Assembly (NCBI GenBank): GCA_934090795.1
Contig: CAKOJQ010000004.1
Span: 62,001-126,000 of the forward strand
Direction of reading: 5' to 3'
DNA length: 64,000 nt
From: an uncultured Bacilli bacterium
GTDB lineage: Bacteria > Bacillota_I > Bacilli_A > RF39 > UBA660
Translations under genes and position numbers: made by a program
Shown: positions 33,982 to 43,770 of the stretch, piece by piece
How the letters are laid out: each line of letters starts with the position of its first letter
How positions within the stretch are numbered: position 1 is the stretch's first letter
The notes under the pieces: generated by a model
The model's database searches: none
What the model was told of the DNA's origin: nothing
Seen by the model: only the letters and a program-made list of their open reading frames with translations

Positions 33982-34842
33982 ATGATTTACTTAAAGAGTT
34001 TTAAATTATTAGATGGTGATACTGAATCAATTATTCCTGTTTCTTTAGAAAGAAGAAATATATTTAATAATTATTATCCTCTACATTTATTTTCTTCTAA
34101 ACAATTTGAAGATATAGAATTTGATAATATAACAATATTTTATGGTGGAAATGGTTCTGGTAAATCTACATTAATTAATATGATATCACAAAAACTTAAT
34201 GCAAAAACTTTAAATGGAATAAATAAAGGTTCTTATTTTGATGAGTATGTTAAACTTTGTAAGTATGAAATGGCTTATGATGAGCCTTTAGAAATCAAAC
34301 TTGTAACTAGTGATGATGTATTTGATTATTTGTTAGATATTAGATCAATTAACTCAAATGTAAATCGTAAAAAAGAAGAATTATCTAAGGAATATTTAGA
34401 TTATAAATTTAATGGTGATTATTCTATTAACGATTATAAAGAACTTAGAAATGTTTGTGATGCTAAGAGAAAAACAATGTCGAAATTTGTTAGAGGAAGA
34501 CTTGCAAATAATAATATTATTGAAAACTCAAATGGAGAGTCAGCTCTTATGTTTTGGGAAAAAGAAATTGATGAAGATAGTATTTATGTTTTAGATGAAC
34601 CGGAAAATAGTTTATCAGCTGAGAATCAGTTAAAGTTAAAGAAATTTATTGAAGATTCAGTTAGATTTTATAACTGTCAATTTATTATTTCGACACATTC
34701 ACCATTTTTATTAAATTTATATGATGCAAAGATATATAATTTAGATGATATTCCTGTTAGAACTAGAAAATGGACAGAATTACCTAATGTATTAGTTTAT
34801 TATAATTTTTTTAAGGAACATGATGATGAATTTAGAAAATAG
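33982..34842 (+). CDS. AAA/ABC-type ATPase (AAA_21-like)
   Basis: 286 aa. Walker A YGGNGSGKST (about 54-63), Walker B YVLDEPENSLS (about 208-218) and a STHSPFLL H-loop describe a single-domain SMC/ABC-type ATPase of the AAA_21 kind. There is no membrane segment. Start follows GGTAGGTGG. It is the first of four closely spaced genes (metallopeptidase, transglutaminase-like, 69-aa protein), so it may power or regulate that set. Such lone ATPases occur both in defence systems and in housekeeping. Confidence 0.75.
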   Translation: MIYLKSFKLLDGDTESIIPVSLERRNIFNNYYPLHLFSSKQFEDIEFDNITIFYGGNGSGKSTLINMISQKLNAKTLNGINKGSYFDEYVKLCKYEMAYDEPLEIKLVTSDDVFDYLLDIRSINSNVNRKKEELSKEYLDYKFNGDYSINDYKELRNVCDAKRKTMSKFVRGRLANNNIIENSNGESALMFWEKEIDEDSIYVLDEPENSLSAENQLKLKKFIEDSVRFYNCQFIISTHSPFLLNLYDAKIYNLDDIPVRTRKWTELPNVLVYYNFFKEHDDEFRK

Positions 34843-34853
34843 AAAGGGATAGT

Positions 34854-36023
34854 ATGGAGATAAATGATGTAGATATTAATATTTTACAGACTAGACTAAA
34901 TGAAAATGCTAATAAATATTTGGATATAATTTTTAGTGAATATGGACAATATTTTAGTGAAGAGTCTGTTAAAATTTTTGAACAATTAAAAGTTTCAACT
35001 ATTGTAAAAGTTGATAAAAATTTTAATAAATATTTTCAACATCAAAGAAATGAAATTCTTAGTGATAGTTCTTTAAGTAATGATGAAAAAGCGGAAAAAT
35101 TACATGAAATATCTACTTGTTTAGCACATGGTGCTAGAGTTTATAATGATAATATGATTCATGTTTATCCTATGTATTTATTAGAAAGTAGTCAGAGTAA
35201 ATCTAGTGAAGATATTTTTAATAGTTGTGATTCGATATTAGTTCATGAAATTTTACATTATTTTATTAGACCTAATTATGAAAAAACTGATAAAAAAGGT
35301 AGTTTTTTGACTGAAGGGTTAGTTGATATGTGTACAAGAGATATTGGGCGAAAATATGGAATTCATGCTAGTGATTATTCTTCAAATTATACTGATAATG
35401 TTTTATTTGTAAGAGATGCTCTTGAAAATGTTGTCATACCTGATGAAAGAGCAAAAATAGTCTTTAATGATGATATGAATACTTTTTTTAAAAAGACAAC
35501 AACTGATAGTTTTGATAGTGAAAAAGAAGCGACTAAAATTGTTGATTTTCAACAAGAAAAGGATCCAACTAAAAAACAAGAACTAATGCCACAATATAGG
35601 AAAAGAATGCTTTTACTCACTTCATTATTTTCTGATTATCCGGCAAGTCCAAACAGTATTTTAAATACTTTAATGAATAAATCAGCAAACTGTAAATCTA
35701 GTAAAGAAGCTTTTTTACAAGCAAATCAATTCTCCTTGAATATTAGAATGGATTTAGATGGCTTAACACAAGAACAAAAGAATGAAGTAATTAATAGAGG
35801 AATTTTATCACCATTAGATAGTGCATATAGTAATTATAAAAAGGAAATTAATAATTTAAATGCGAGAGATGGTTTATCTAATCAAAATGTTAAGGTAAAA
35901 AAATTAGAAATGAAACCAGAAGCAAATCATTCTTCAGGATTTGTTAATAATTTTATTCTGATAATTTTTGTTATATTAATGATAGTAATTGTATTTAGTT
36001 TTGTATATTATTTTGTAATGTGA
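34854..36023 (+). CDS. Tail-anchored zinc metallopeptidase-like protein
   Basis: 389 aa. VHEILHYF gives HExxH with His about 131 and 135; FLTEGLVD about 24 residues later supplies the third ligand Glu, the gluzincin layout. A single C-terminal helix (about 366-388) anchors the chain, leaving the peptidase in the cytoplasm; there is no signal peptide. The gene begins 12 bases after the ATPase gene. A cytosolic membrane-tethered peptidase beside an ATPase and a transglutaminase-like protein is unusual, and the substrate is unknown. Confidence 0.65.
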   Translation: MEINDVDINILQTRLNENANKYLDIIFSEYGQYFSEESVKIFEQLKVSTIVKVDKNFNKYFQHQRNEILSDSSLSNDEKAEKLHEISTCLAHGARVYNDNMIHVYPMYLLESSQSKSSEDIFNSCDSILVHEILHYFIRPNYEKTDKKGSFLTEGLVDMCTRDIGRKYGIHASDYSSNYTDNVLFVRDALENVVIPDERAKIVFNDDMNTFFKKTTTDSFDSEKEATKIVDFQQEKDPTKKQELMPQYRKRMLLLTSLFSDYPASPNSILNTLMNKSANCKSSKEAFLQANQFSLNIRMDLDGLTQEQKNEVINRGILSPLDSAYSNYKKEINNLNARDGLSNQNVKVKKLEMKPEANHSSGFVNNFILIIFVILMIVIVFSFVYYFVM

Positions 36024-36045
36024 TAAATTGATGGTGAGGTAATTT

Positions 36046-37761
36046 ATGGAAAAATTAACGATTGAAAAACAAATAAAAAAATATCCTTATTTACAAAGAA
36101 TGTCTGATTACACGTTGTTTACTACTAAAGAAGATATTGATTTTATTAAAAATAGTAAAATTATAATGGTTGGTGATATCGAGGTTTATGCGGAATTTTT
36201 AAAAAGAATATTAGAAGATGATAATTTTTTCGAGTATGCATGTCGTTATTTTTATGATGCCACTGATAAATTTATAGTTGCATCTATAATTAATGGTGAT
36301 TTAGGCGTAAATATTAGATATGATAAAACAACTATTATTAATGGAATTAAAGAATTAATAAATACCAATCAAATTAGTTTAAATGCTGAAGAGAAAGAGA
36401 GATTCGAAAAATTAAGAAGTTATATTTCGTATGATAAGTTTTTAGAAAAATATAAAAATTATGAATATAAAGTTTTGATAGATGGTGTTAATTATTCAAT
36501 TCCGTTTGATAATATGATGAATTTAATGAGATTAAATGATGATAAATTTAATGAAATATGTCATGATGATAATATAAAAGATATTAATGGTGTACCTAAA
36601 GAATATTTAATTTATGCGACTTGTAAATTTTTAAGAGAAAATAATATTATTGATAATTATGAGTTACCTGATAATTATGTTAAGAGACATAATAGTTTAT
36701 ATTCAATGCAAGTAATTGATTTAGAAGCAATAAATAAATATGTGGTTACAACTGATGTTAAATATAAAGAAATTAAAATTGATAGTGATTTAGAAAAAGT
36801 AATTATGGATGGTTTTCCTTATGATGCAAGTGAACTAGAAATGGCAATTTATATTTATATTAAAATGTGTAAGGTGTTAACTTATGATGAAGAGTATTAT
36901 GCTGTTAATCAAATGGGACTTGCAACAGAAAAGCATAGAAGCACAAGTCATATAGCTTTAATAACTCCACAAAATAACCAAGTTGTTTGCTTTGAGTTTA
37001 ATATTATTTATGCTAAATTTTTGAATATGTTAGGAATTAATTTTGCAAGTAATTATAAATGTTCTATTGGAGAAGCTTATGGTGATGGACATGCAAACTT
37101 AGACTTTAGGTGTGGAAAGTTTTTGGTAAATGCTGATTCGGTTACGTCAATACTTCAAGGGGATATTGCAAATGCTAAGATAAATCAACCTTTAATAGGA
37201 ATTAATTGTTTAAATAAAAATTTAAAAACTATGACTGAATTTATAAATGCATATCAAAAAATGTATATGTTAGTCGCAAGTCAGGAAAAAGATAAGGCTA
37301 GCGATGATATTCTACATAAAGAAACTTTTGAAGAATTATTAAGTGAATATGCAAAAAGAACTACTAATTTAAAAGAAGTTTCTTTAGATGAAAGATTATC
37401 TATATTAATTGATAAGGTAAATAAAAAAGGTATGGTAGGAATAGATTCTTTATCTTATGCTTTACATTTAAGAAAAATATTATTTAATGAAGAAGAAAGA
37501 AAAAATAATGTTAAGATTATAATTATTAGGAATAATGAGCCTTTTGATAAAGATAAAGTTGCTATGCCTAGTGTAATAGTTGCTTTAAATAAAGAAGGAT
37601 TTAAAAATAATTCTGATAAAACAGTTTACTTTTACTATAATCCGAATAGGGAGTTAGTTGTGGTAACAAGTGAAGAATTACAATCTAAGTTTGATGAAGG
37701 CATATTTGAATATGTTGCTAATGATGATCCAAAAATACCAGGAATTAAGGGGAGAAGCTAG
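36046..37761 (+). CDS. Transglutaminase-like cysteine protease-fold protein
   Basis: 571 aa, soluble. The central block has VVCFEFNIIYAKFLNMLGI (Cys about 315), GHANLDF (His about 349) and LVNADS (Asp about 364), which matches the Cys-His-Asp triad and spacing of the transglutaminase-like fold. The N-terminal 200 residues are helical. The C-terminal 60 residues (VALNKEGFKNN, then VYFYYNP, ending DPKIPGIKG) are repeated in the fragment at 38517. It may be a protease, peptide cyclase or cross-linker. Third gene of the ATPase cluster. Confidence 0.6.
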   Translation: MEKLTIEKQIKKYPYLQRMSDYTLFTTKEDIDFIKNSKIIMVGDIEVYAEFLKRILEDDNFFEYACRYFYDATDKFIVASIINGDLGVNIRYDKTTIINGIKELINTNQISLNAEEKERFEKLRSYISYDKFLEKYKNYEYKVLIDGVNYSIPFDNMMNLMRLNDDKFNEICHDDNIKDINGVPKEYLIYATCKFLRENNIIDNYELPDNYVKRHNSLYSMQVIDLEAINKYVVTTDVKYKEIKIDSDLEKVIMDGFPYDASELEMAIYIYIKMCKVLTYDEEYYAVNQMGLATEKHRSTSHIALITPQNNQVVCFEFNIIYAKFLNMLGINFASNYKCSIGEAYGDGHANLDFRCGKFLVNADSVTSILQGDIANAKINQPLIGINCLNKNLKTMTEFINAYQKMYMLVASQEKDKASDDILHKETFEELLSEYAKRTTNLKEVSLDERLSILIDKVNKKGMVGIDSLSYALHLRKILFNEEERKNNVKIIIIRNNEPFDKDKVAMPSVIVALNKEGFKNNSDKTVYFYYNPNRELVVVTSEELQSKFDEGIFEYVANDDPKIPGIKGRS

Positions 37762-37763
37762 AA

Positions 37764-37973
37764 ATGATTGATGTATTAAAGTTAAGAGTTAATAAGTTAA
37801 TAGAAGAAAATAAAGATAGTAAAGAGATACTTGAAAAGTATAATCTTATTAAGGAAATATTAAATAAAGATGATTGTTTTTTAAATATGAGTATAGGGTA
37901 TGCGTATGCAATATTACGAGATTTAGGTGTGCCTGAAGAAAAACTTAAAAGTGTTTATTTAGAATTGATATAG
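37764..37973 (+). CDS. Small helical protein of the ATPase cluster
   Basis: 69 aa, soluble and helical (MIDVLKLRVNKLIEENKD to KSVYLELI). It starts 2 bases after the transglutaminase-like gene, so they are co-translated. It could be a regulatory subunit or inhibitor of that enzyme. The family is not recognised. Confidence 0.55.
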   Translation: MIDVLKLRVNKLIEENKDSKEILEKYNLIKEILNKDDCFLNMSIGYAYAILRDLGVPEEKLKSVYLELI

Positions 37974-38017
37974 TTAGATATTTAATAATATAATATTAGT
38001 TGAATGGAGGAAATACT

Positions 38018-38422
38018 ATGAAAGTTGTTGGAACAATGTTTTTTGAAGATGATAAGTTGTTAATAGATAAACCAAGAAAAAGACCTACATATCAAATGAT
38101 TGGTGGAAAAGTTGAAGCAGGAGAAACGCCTTTAGAAGCAGCAATAAGGGAGTGTCATGAAGAATTAGGTGGAATGGCAGTTTTTGATGAATCATTATTC
38201 GAACTAATTATGGAATTTGATGAAATTGCGACAAGTGATGGAGTTACACCAATTCATTTTTATGTATTTAAATATAATGGAAAGCTGTTAGGTGATTTAA
38301 GTACATCTTTGGAGATTGAAAAATTTAAATGGTATTCTAGTGAAGATGGAATGGAGATTCTTTCTAATACTTTAAAACATGAAGTAGTTCCATATTGTTT
38401 AAAAAATAAATTAATTAAATAA
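38018..38422 (+). CDS. NUDIX hydrolase
   Basis: 134 aa from ATG at 38018, after GGAGG. The Nudix box reads GGKVEAGETP, then REChEELGG with the standard G-x5-E-x7-REUxEE-x-GU spacing (about residues 30-52). It hydrolyses nucleoside diphosphate-linked substrates, probably in nucleotide-pool cleaning; the substrate is not set by the sequence. A terminator follows. Confidence 0.9.
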   Translation: MKVVGTMFFEDDKLLIDKPRKRPTYQMIGGKVEAGETPLEAAIRECHEELGGMAVFDESLFELIMEFDEIATSDGVTPIHFYVFKYNGKLLGDLSTSLEIEKFKWYSSEDGMEILSNTLKHEVVPYCLKNKLIK

Positions 38423-38449
38423 CTTAAGACTGATGTTTTAAGTTTTTTT
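38420..38449 (+). terminator. Intrinsic terminator after the NUDIX gene
   Basis: AACTTAA pairs with TTAAGTT around a 10-nt loop, followed by T. Confidence 0.75.
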
Positions 38450-38516
38450 AAGTATTTTAGAATGGATGAAATGATAAATATTAAAGATTTTTTAATTTAA
38501 ATTTTGTATAATTAAT

Positions 38517-38753
38517 ATGAGGTGGGTAATAGAGAATGATAAGTATGCTATGGCTAGTTTAATTATTTCTTTAAATAAAGATGGATTTAATTGTAATAAA
38601 GATGAGAATGTATATTTTTATTATAATTCGAATGAAGAATTGTTATCTATTATTTTAGATGATTTAGAGTCAAGATTTAATGTTGGGTCTTTTGATTATA
38701 TTGAAAGTAGTGATAAAAGGATTCCGGGGATAAAATTTAAAAAATTAGTTTAA
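38517..38753 (+). pseudogene. Duplicated C-terminal fragment of the transglutaminase-like gene
   Basis: A 78-aa open frame (MRWVIENDKYAMASLI to KRIPGIKFKKLV) aligns with the last 80 or so residues of the protein at 36046: both have LNK-[ED]-GF, VYFYYN, a Glu/Leu-rich helix, and a D-x-[RK]-IPGIK end. It has a TATAAT box just upstream but no Shine-Dalgarno, and lacks the catalytic domain. It is probably a leftover of a tandem duplication, or a stand-alone regulatory domain. Confidence 0.6.
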
Positions 38754-38770
38754 ATGAAAGGATTGTTTGG

Positions 38771-39532
38771 ATGAATAAAGTTATAGAGGTTAAAAATTTA
38801 GTTAAGGAATATAAGGGTAAGAGAGCAGTTGATGATTTGTCATTTGATGTTTATGAAGGAGAAATTTTAGGATTACTTGGACCTAATGGGAGTGGAAAAA
38901 GCACTACTATTAATTCGATTTTATCTTTATTAAAGTATCAAAAGGGTAGTATTAAAATATTTGGAAAAGAAATGACGCCTGATTCTTATGATATTAAATC
39001 TAAAATTGGAGTTATTTTTCAGGATGTTGCGGTATTTGATGAACTTAATGTTTATGATAATATTGATTATTTTTGTGGATTATATATTAGTGATAAGAAT
39101 AAAAGAAGAGAATATGTTGAAGATGCTATTAAATTGGTTGGGCTGGGTGAGTTTAAGAAGTATTTGCCTAAACAATTATCAGGTGGTTTACTTAGAAGAT
39201 TAAATATTGCCTGTGGAATTGCTCATAAACCAAGTTTGATATTTTTTGATGAACCGACTGCTATGGTAGATCCGCAAAGTAGAAATAATATATTAGATGG
39301 TATTAAAAAGTTAAGAGATAACGGGGCTACAATTGTTTATACTACTCATTATATGGAGGAAGTTGAAATTCTTTGCGATAGAATAATTATTATTGATAAT
39401 GGAAAAATTATTGCAGAAGGAACTAGTGATGAATTAAAGAAGAAAGCAAATATAAAGGAAACTATAAAGCATGAAGGTCCTACTTTAAATGATGTATTCT
39501 TAAAACTTACAGGAAAGGATTTAAGAGATTAA
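38771..39532 (+). CDS. ABC transporter ATP-binding protein (ABC-2 type exporter)
   Basis: 253 aa. Walker A LGPNGSGKST, signature LSGGLLRRLN (a variant of LSGGQ), Walker B LIFFDEPTAMVDP and TTHYMEE. The family drives export with ABC-2 permeases. Its stop overlaps the start of the first permease (TAATG). ABC-2 exporters of this type move antibiotics, Na+ or lipid-linked molecules; the substrate is not determined here. Confidence 0.92.
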   Translation: MNKVIEVKNLVKEYKGKRAVDDLSFDVYEGEILGLLGPNGSGKSTTINSILSLLKYQKGSIKIFGKEMTPDSYDIKSKIGVIFQDVAVFDELNVYDNIDYFCGLYISDKNKRREYVEDAIKLVGLGEFKKYLPKQLSGGLLRRLNIACGIAHKPSLIFFDEPTAMVDPQSRNNILDGIKKLRDNGATIVYTTHYMEEVEILCDRIIIIDNGKIIAEGTSDELKKKANIKETIKHEGPTLNDVFLKLTGKDLRD

Positions 39533-40638
39533 TGTTTATTCATAATTTAAGATATAATATAAAAATATTGTTTAATAATAAAGTATTGATATTTTGGACT
39601 TTTATTTTTCCTATAATATTAGGAGTATTCTTTAATATGGCTTTTTCTAATATAGAAAGTGATGAAATGCTTAAGGTATTTGATATTGCTGTTGTTGATA
39701 ATGATGAATTTAGAAATGATGAAGTGTATGTTAAAACATTAGATGCTTTATCAAGTGGTGGTGATGATAAGTTATTTAATATTAAATATACTGATAAAGA
39801 TGATGCGGATATTTTACTTGAAGATGGTGAAATTGAGGGATATATTTATTTTAGTAGTAATAAACCAAATGTTGTTATAAGAAAAAATGGAATGAATCAG
39901 ACAGTTTTAAGATATGTAGTTAATGAGATTGAACAAAATAAAATTATTTATGGTGATGTAGGATTTGTTCAAAATATTAAAAGTAATGTTAAGATGATAG
40001 ATGTTTCAAAAGATAATTTAAGTTATATGCAAATTGAATATTATAGTTTAATTGCTATGGCTGTTATGTATGGTGGAATGTTAGGGCTTACGGCTATTAA
40101 TAATTCCTTAGCAAATATGAGTGATAAGGGAAAAAGAATTGCAGTTTCTCCTAATAAGAAAAGTAATATTGTGTTAAGTGCGATAATTGGATCATATTTA
40201 GTTAGTTTAGTTGGTTTATCTATTTTGATGATATTTCTAAAGTTTGTATTACATGCGGATTTTGGAAGTAATCTAGGGCTTGTTATTTTGCTTTTGCTTG
40301 TTGGTGATTTAGCAGGAATATCTTTAGGTGTTTTAATTGCTTCTGCACTTAGAGTTAGTGAGGGTGCAAAGACAGGAATTACAATTGCAATTAGTATGTT
40401 TTTGTCGGTGTTATCTGGTATGACTGGAGTTACTTTAAAATATGTTATAGATAAAAATGTTCCAATATTAAATTTGATTAATCCATGTAATTTAATAACT
40501 GATGGGTTTTATTCTTTATATTATTATGATACTTTAAATAGATATTTTAGAGATGTATGTTTTCTATTAATATTTGTATTAATTGCGTTTGTTGTTTCTT
40601 TTGCAAGTTTAAGGAGGGAAAAGTATGATAGTATTTAA
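39532..40638 (+). CDS. ABC-2 type permease, first subunit
   Basis: 368 aa. One N-terminal helix (about 18-36), a large outside domain (about 40-165), then five helices (about 168-365), the ABC-2 membrane layout. It shares a base with the ATPase stop and overlaps the second permease by 14 bases, so all three genes are translationally coupled and probably form one exporter with a heterodimeric membrane part. Confidence 0.88.
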   Translation: MFIHNLRYNIKILFNNKVLIFWTFIFPIILGVFFNMAFSNIESDEMLKVFDIAVVDNDEFRNDEVYVKTLDALSSGGDDKLFNIKYTDKDDADILLEDGEIEGYIYFSSNKPNVVIRKNGMNQTVLRYVVNEIEQNKIIYGDVGFVQNIKSNVKMIDVSKDNLSYMQIEYYSLIAMAVMYGGMLGLTAINNSLANMSDKGKRIAVSPNKKSNIVLSAIIGSYLVSLVGLSILMIFLKFVLHADFGSNLGLVILLLLVGDLAGISLGVLIASALRVSEGAKTGITIAISMFLSVLSGMTGVTLKYVIDKNVPILNLINPCNLITDGFYSLYYYDTLNRYFRDVCFLLIFVLIAFVVSFASLRREKYDSI

Positions 40639-41773
40639 AACTATTTTAAAGATATTAAATAAGTTAAAAGGATTAATTATACTTTATACTATTATGCTCA
40701 TATCAGTTACGTTAGTTAATCAAACTAGTGGTAATGTAGATAGTTTCGAAGAGGTTAAGCCTAGTGTAATTATAGTTAATAATGATAAAAGTAAAAATGG
40801 AGTTACTAATCATTTTATTAAGTATTTAGAAAATCATATGGAAGTTAAAGATATAGATATTGGTAATGAAGAAAAAATAGATGATGCACTTTTTTATAGA
40901 GATGTTAGTTTAGTAGTTTATATTCCAGATGGTTTTGGAGATGATTTGTTAGATAGTAAAGATGTGAGTGTTGAATATAAAATTAGTGGGGATAAAGGAT
41001 CTTCTTATGGAAAGATGTTAGTTCAAAATTATTTTGATTCTTTTAATATTTATAATAATTATTATGATGGTGATGAGTTATTTGATAGGTTAGATAATGC
41101 GTTAAATCTTGATGTGAACGTTGAGGTTAAAAGTAAAATTGATTCTAATAGTTTAAGTAGAATGGCTAGATTTTTTAACTTCTTAAATTATGCAATTTTG
41201 GCTGGATGTGTATATTCAATTAGTATGATTCTTGCTAGTTTAAAGAGTGAGAATGTTAGAAAGAGAACGATAGTTAGTAGTTATGATTATAAAAAATATA
41301 ACCGAATTGTGCTAGGGGCTTGCTCAATTGTTATAATTGGAATGTGGCTTCTTTATATGATTCTTGCTTTAATTATTTTTAAAGATTTATTTATTAGTAT
41401 GAATGGTTTATGGTATGTAATTAATTCTTTTGTGTTTAGTTTGTGTTCATTATGTATTGGTTTCTTAATTGGAAATATTACACAAAATAAGGGTGCAATA
41501 AGTGGGATAGTTAATGTTGTTTCACTTGGATCTTCTTTCTTATGTGGATGTTTTGTACCATTTGAATTTATGCCAGATTATGTTATTAAGATAGCTCATA
41601 TTTTTCCTACTTATTATTTTGTAATTAATAATGAGTCTTTAAAAGTTATGGATAATTTTAGTTTAAGTAGTGTTAGCCCTTTAATTCTTAATATGGGAAT
41701 TGTATTAATATTTGGTGTTTGTTTTGTTATTATTACTAATTATGTTAGTAAGAAGAAACAAGTGTTAAATTAA
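40625..41773 (+). CDS. ABC-2 type permease, second subunit
   Basis: 382 aa. Same architecture as the preceding subunit: N-terminal helix (about 15-30), outside domain to about 180, five helices to about 378 with SGIVNVVSLGSSFLCGCFVP, a conserved ABC-2 segment. Start ATG at 40625 follows AAGGAGGG inside the upstream gene. Confidence 0.88.
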   Translation: MIVFKTILKILNKLKGLIILYTIMLISVTLVNQTSGNVDSFEEVKPSVIIVNNDKSKNGVTNHFIKYLENHMEVKDIDIGNEEKIDDALFYRDVSLVVYIPDGFGDDLLDSKDVSVEYKISGDKGSSYGKMLVQNYFDSFNIYNNYYDGDELFDRLDNALNLDVNVEVKSKIDSNSLSRMARFFNFLNYAILAGCVYSISMILASLKSENVRKRTIVSSYDYKKYNRIVLGACSIVIIGMWLLYMILALIIFKDLFISMNGLWYVINSFVFSLCSLCIGFLIGNITQNKGAISGIVNVVSLGSSFLCGCFVPFEFMPDYVIKIAHIFPTYYFVINNESLKVMDNFSLSSVSPLILNMGIVLIFGVCFVIITNYVSKKKQVLN

Positions 41774-41887
41774 TGGTGTTTATAATAATGATAAAAATTT
41801 TAAGGAATGTTTGTAAATGGATTTTAAAAATGTTAATTTACGTAAATTTTTAAATCTTTTGTAAAAAAATAAAGTTTTTATAGATTT

Positions 41888-41935
41888 TTAACTGTTTTTT
41901 GATATACTATTATCTAGAGTAGGAGGATAGATATT
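41888..41935 (+). promoter_or_regulatory. Promoter of the SipW-type locus
   Basis: GATATACTATT supplies a TATACT -10 near 41901-41906, with T-rich -35 sequence upstream; TAGGAGGAT is the ribosome site. A 12-bp palindrome ATTTACGTAAAT lies near 41839-41850. Confidence 0.45.
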
Positions 41936-41936
41936 T

Positions 41937-42590
41937 ATGGAAAAAAATAGAAATGTTCAAATTATAGCAATAGTTGCTTTAATAATTGGTGTTGTTGGTT
42001 TATCAATTGGTTTTGCTGCATTTTCTAGTGTTTTAAATATTCAAGCTAGTGCTAATGTAAAACCGGACAGTAATACAATGAATGTTGATTTTTCTAGTGT
42101 AGAAGATAAAGTTGAGATTGCTGAAATTATTCCAACTGCTACACCTAGTTCATTAACAACTACAAACGCTACTATTGATAATAGTGCGGATCCAACCATT
42201 TCAAATTTAAGTGCAACATTTACGGAACCGGGACAATCAGTTGTTTATAAGTTTTATGCCTATAATGCAGGTGAATTAAATGCTTTCTTAAAAAGTATAG
42301 TGTTTAGTAATGTTACTGGTAAGAACTCTACTAAAGTTTGTACTGCAGGTGAAGGAACTACTGATGCTTTAGTTCAAAGTGCTTGTGAAAAAATAGTTGT
42401 AAAAGTAAAAGTTGGAAATGAACTTGAAACTTTAACTGGTATGGCTTCTATTACAGGACATTCTTTAGCTAAATCATCTGGTGAATTAATAACAGTTACA
42501 TTAGAATATGAAGCTGGAGCTGAAAGAGCAGATGGAGACTTTACTGTAGCGTTTGGTGATATTTCATTAAATTATAGTTCTGCAGATTAA
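41937..42590 (+). CDS. SipW-dependent secreted TasA/CalY-like protein
   Basis: 217 aa. The N-terminal helix (about 10-32, IIGVVGLSIGFAAFSSVL) is the long signal peptide recognised by SipW-type peptidases. The mature part is a beta-rich domain with paired Cys (KVCTAGEG, QSACEKI). The layout matches TasA/CalY-like fibre subunits, although overall similarity is only at this level. A dedicated signal peptidase follows. It shares the G-[FY]-x-AF-x(3)-L-x-I signal motif with the protein at 44853. A role as secreted fibre or matrix subunit is inferred. Confidence 0.7.
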   Translation: MEKNRNVQIIAIVALIIGVVGLSIGFAAFSSVLNIQASANVKPDSNTMNVDFSSVEDKVEIAEIIPTATPSSLTTTNATIDNSADPTISNLSATFTEPGQSVVYKFYAYNAGELNAFLKSIVFSNVTGKNSTKVCTAGEGTTDALVQSACEKIVVKVKVGNELETLTGMASITGHSLAKSSGELITVTLEYEAGAERADGDFTVAFGDISLNYSSAD

Positions 42591-42636
42591 TTTATAAATT
42601 GAAATAGATTTGTCTCTTTGAAGGTGGGAGATAATA

Positions 42637-43767
42637 ATGAAGAAAAGCTATGTTAAAATAATAATATTTATCTTTATTTTTAGTTTTATTTTACTTTTAA
42701 ATTGTTTTAAATTTAGATTTTTAGGACAATTTAGTTTAGATTTTACTCTTTTACTTTTATTGGTCATTGTTTATTTGACTTTAGGATTTGAAAAAGATAG
42801 GCATCGTTATAGTAAAGATATTAGTTTAGAGATAATTATTATTTTAATAGCTTTTTTTCTTCTTTATTATTTATTAGGTATAATAATTGGTTTTGCTAAA
42901 AATAATAATTATTTAACTATGTATTCTTTTTGTAATATTATATTTCCAATTATTTTCTTTATTTTAATAAACGAATTTTTAAGATATCAATTGTTAATGA
43001 AAGCAAGTGAATCTAAAATATTAATTATAATTATTTTAATCTTTTTCATTCTAATTGATAATGTTATACCTTTATCATCTCACTTAATTGGTTTTAATAA
43101 AGAAACTTTTTTATTAATTTCATTAAATTTTTTACCTTCGGTTTGTGAAAATATATTATGTTCATATTTAAGTTTAAAACTTGGATATAAACCAGGAATA
43201 TTATATTTACTTGTTATGAATTTATGGAAGTATTTTATTCCAATTATTCCTAATCCGAATGAGTATTTATATTCTTTAATTTTTCTTATATTTCCTTTGT
43301 TTGTACTTATTAAAATAATTAAATGGTTTAAAATGGATAGAACAAATGAAATAATTAATGAGAATTATAAGCAATCTATGAGAGAGGTTTTCCTATTTAT
43401 TCCAGTATTTATCTTTGTTGGTATTTTAGTTTATTTTGTTTCAGGATATTTTAGATATTATGCTGTTGCGGTAGCAAGTGGATCTATGGAGCCTAATATA
43501 TCAAAAGGAGATGTAGTAGTTGTTGATAAAAAATTTAATGAAATTAATGTAGGGAATATTCTTGCTTATAGTTATGAAGGAAAAATAATTGTTCATAGAA
43601 TATATAAAATTATTAATAGTGATAATGAATATTTTATTTATACTAAAGGTGATGCTAATAATAATTTTGATAATTATAAAGTTACTAAGGAAATGTTTAT
43701 TGGAATAGTCAAATTTAAAGTTCCTTTTGTTGGATATCCAACTGTATTACTTAATGAGAGGTGGTAA
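42637..43767 (+). CDS. SipW-type signal peptidase I with extra multi-pass N-terminal domain
   Basis: 376 aa. Residues 1-245 contain about seven membrane helices that I cannot assign. The C-terminal domain is a signal peptidase I of the ER/SipW class: SGSMEP with nucleophile Ser about 283 and VHRIYKI with His about 320 in place of the usual bacterial Lys, then TKGDANNNFDNY. SipW itself is under 200 aa, so the membrane domain is an addition. It should process the proteins at 41937 and 44853. Start follows AAGGTGGGAG. Confidence 0.85.
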   Translation: MKKSYVKIIIFIFIFSFILLLNCFKFRFLGQFSLDFTLLLLLVIVYLTLGFEKDRHRYSKDISLEIIIILIAFFLLYYLLGIIIGFAKNNNYLTMYSFCNIIFPIIFFILINEFLRYQLLMKASESKILIIIILIFFILIDNVIPLSSHLIGFNKETFLLISLNFLPSVCENILCSYLSLKLGYKPGILYLLVMNLWKYFIPIIPNPNEYLYSLIFLIFPLFVLIKIIKWFKMDRTNEIINENYKQSMREVFLFIPVFIFVGILVYFVSGYFRYYAVAVASGSMEPNISKGDVVVVDKKFNEINVGNILAYSYEGKIIVHRIYKIINSDNEYFIYTKGDANNNFDNYKVTKEMFIGIVKFKVPFVGYPTVLLNERW

Positions 43768-43770
43768 ATA

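Noticed and set aside
36046..37761. Classic secreted transglutaminase
   Set aside because: There is no signal peptide or membrane helix, so a cytoplasmic enzyme of the broader fold is more likely.
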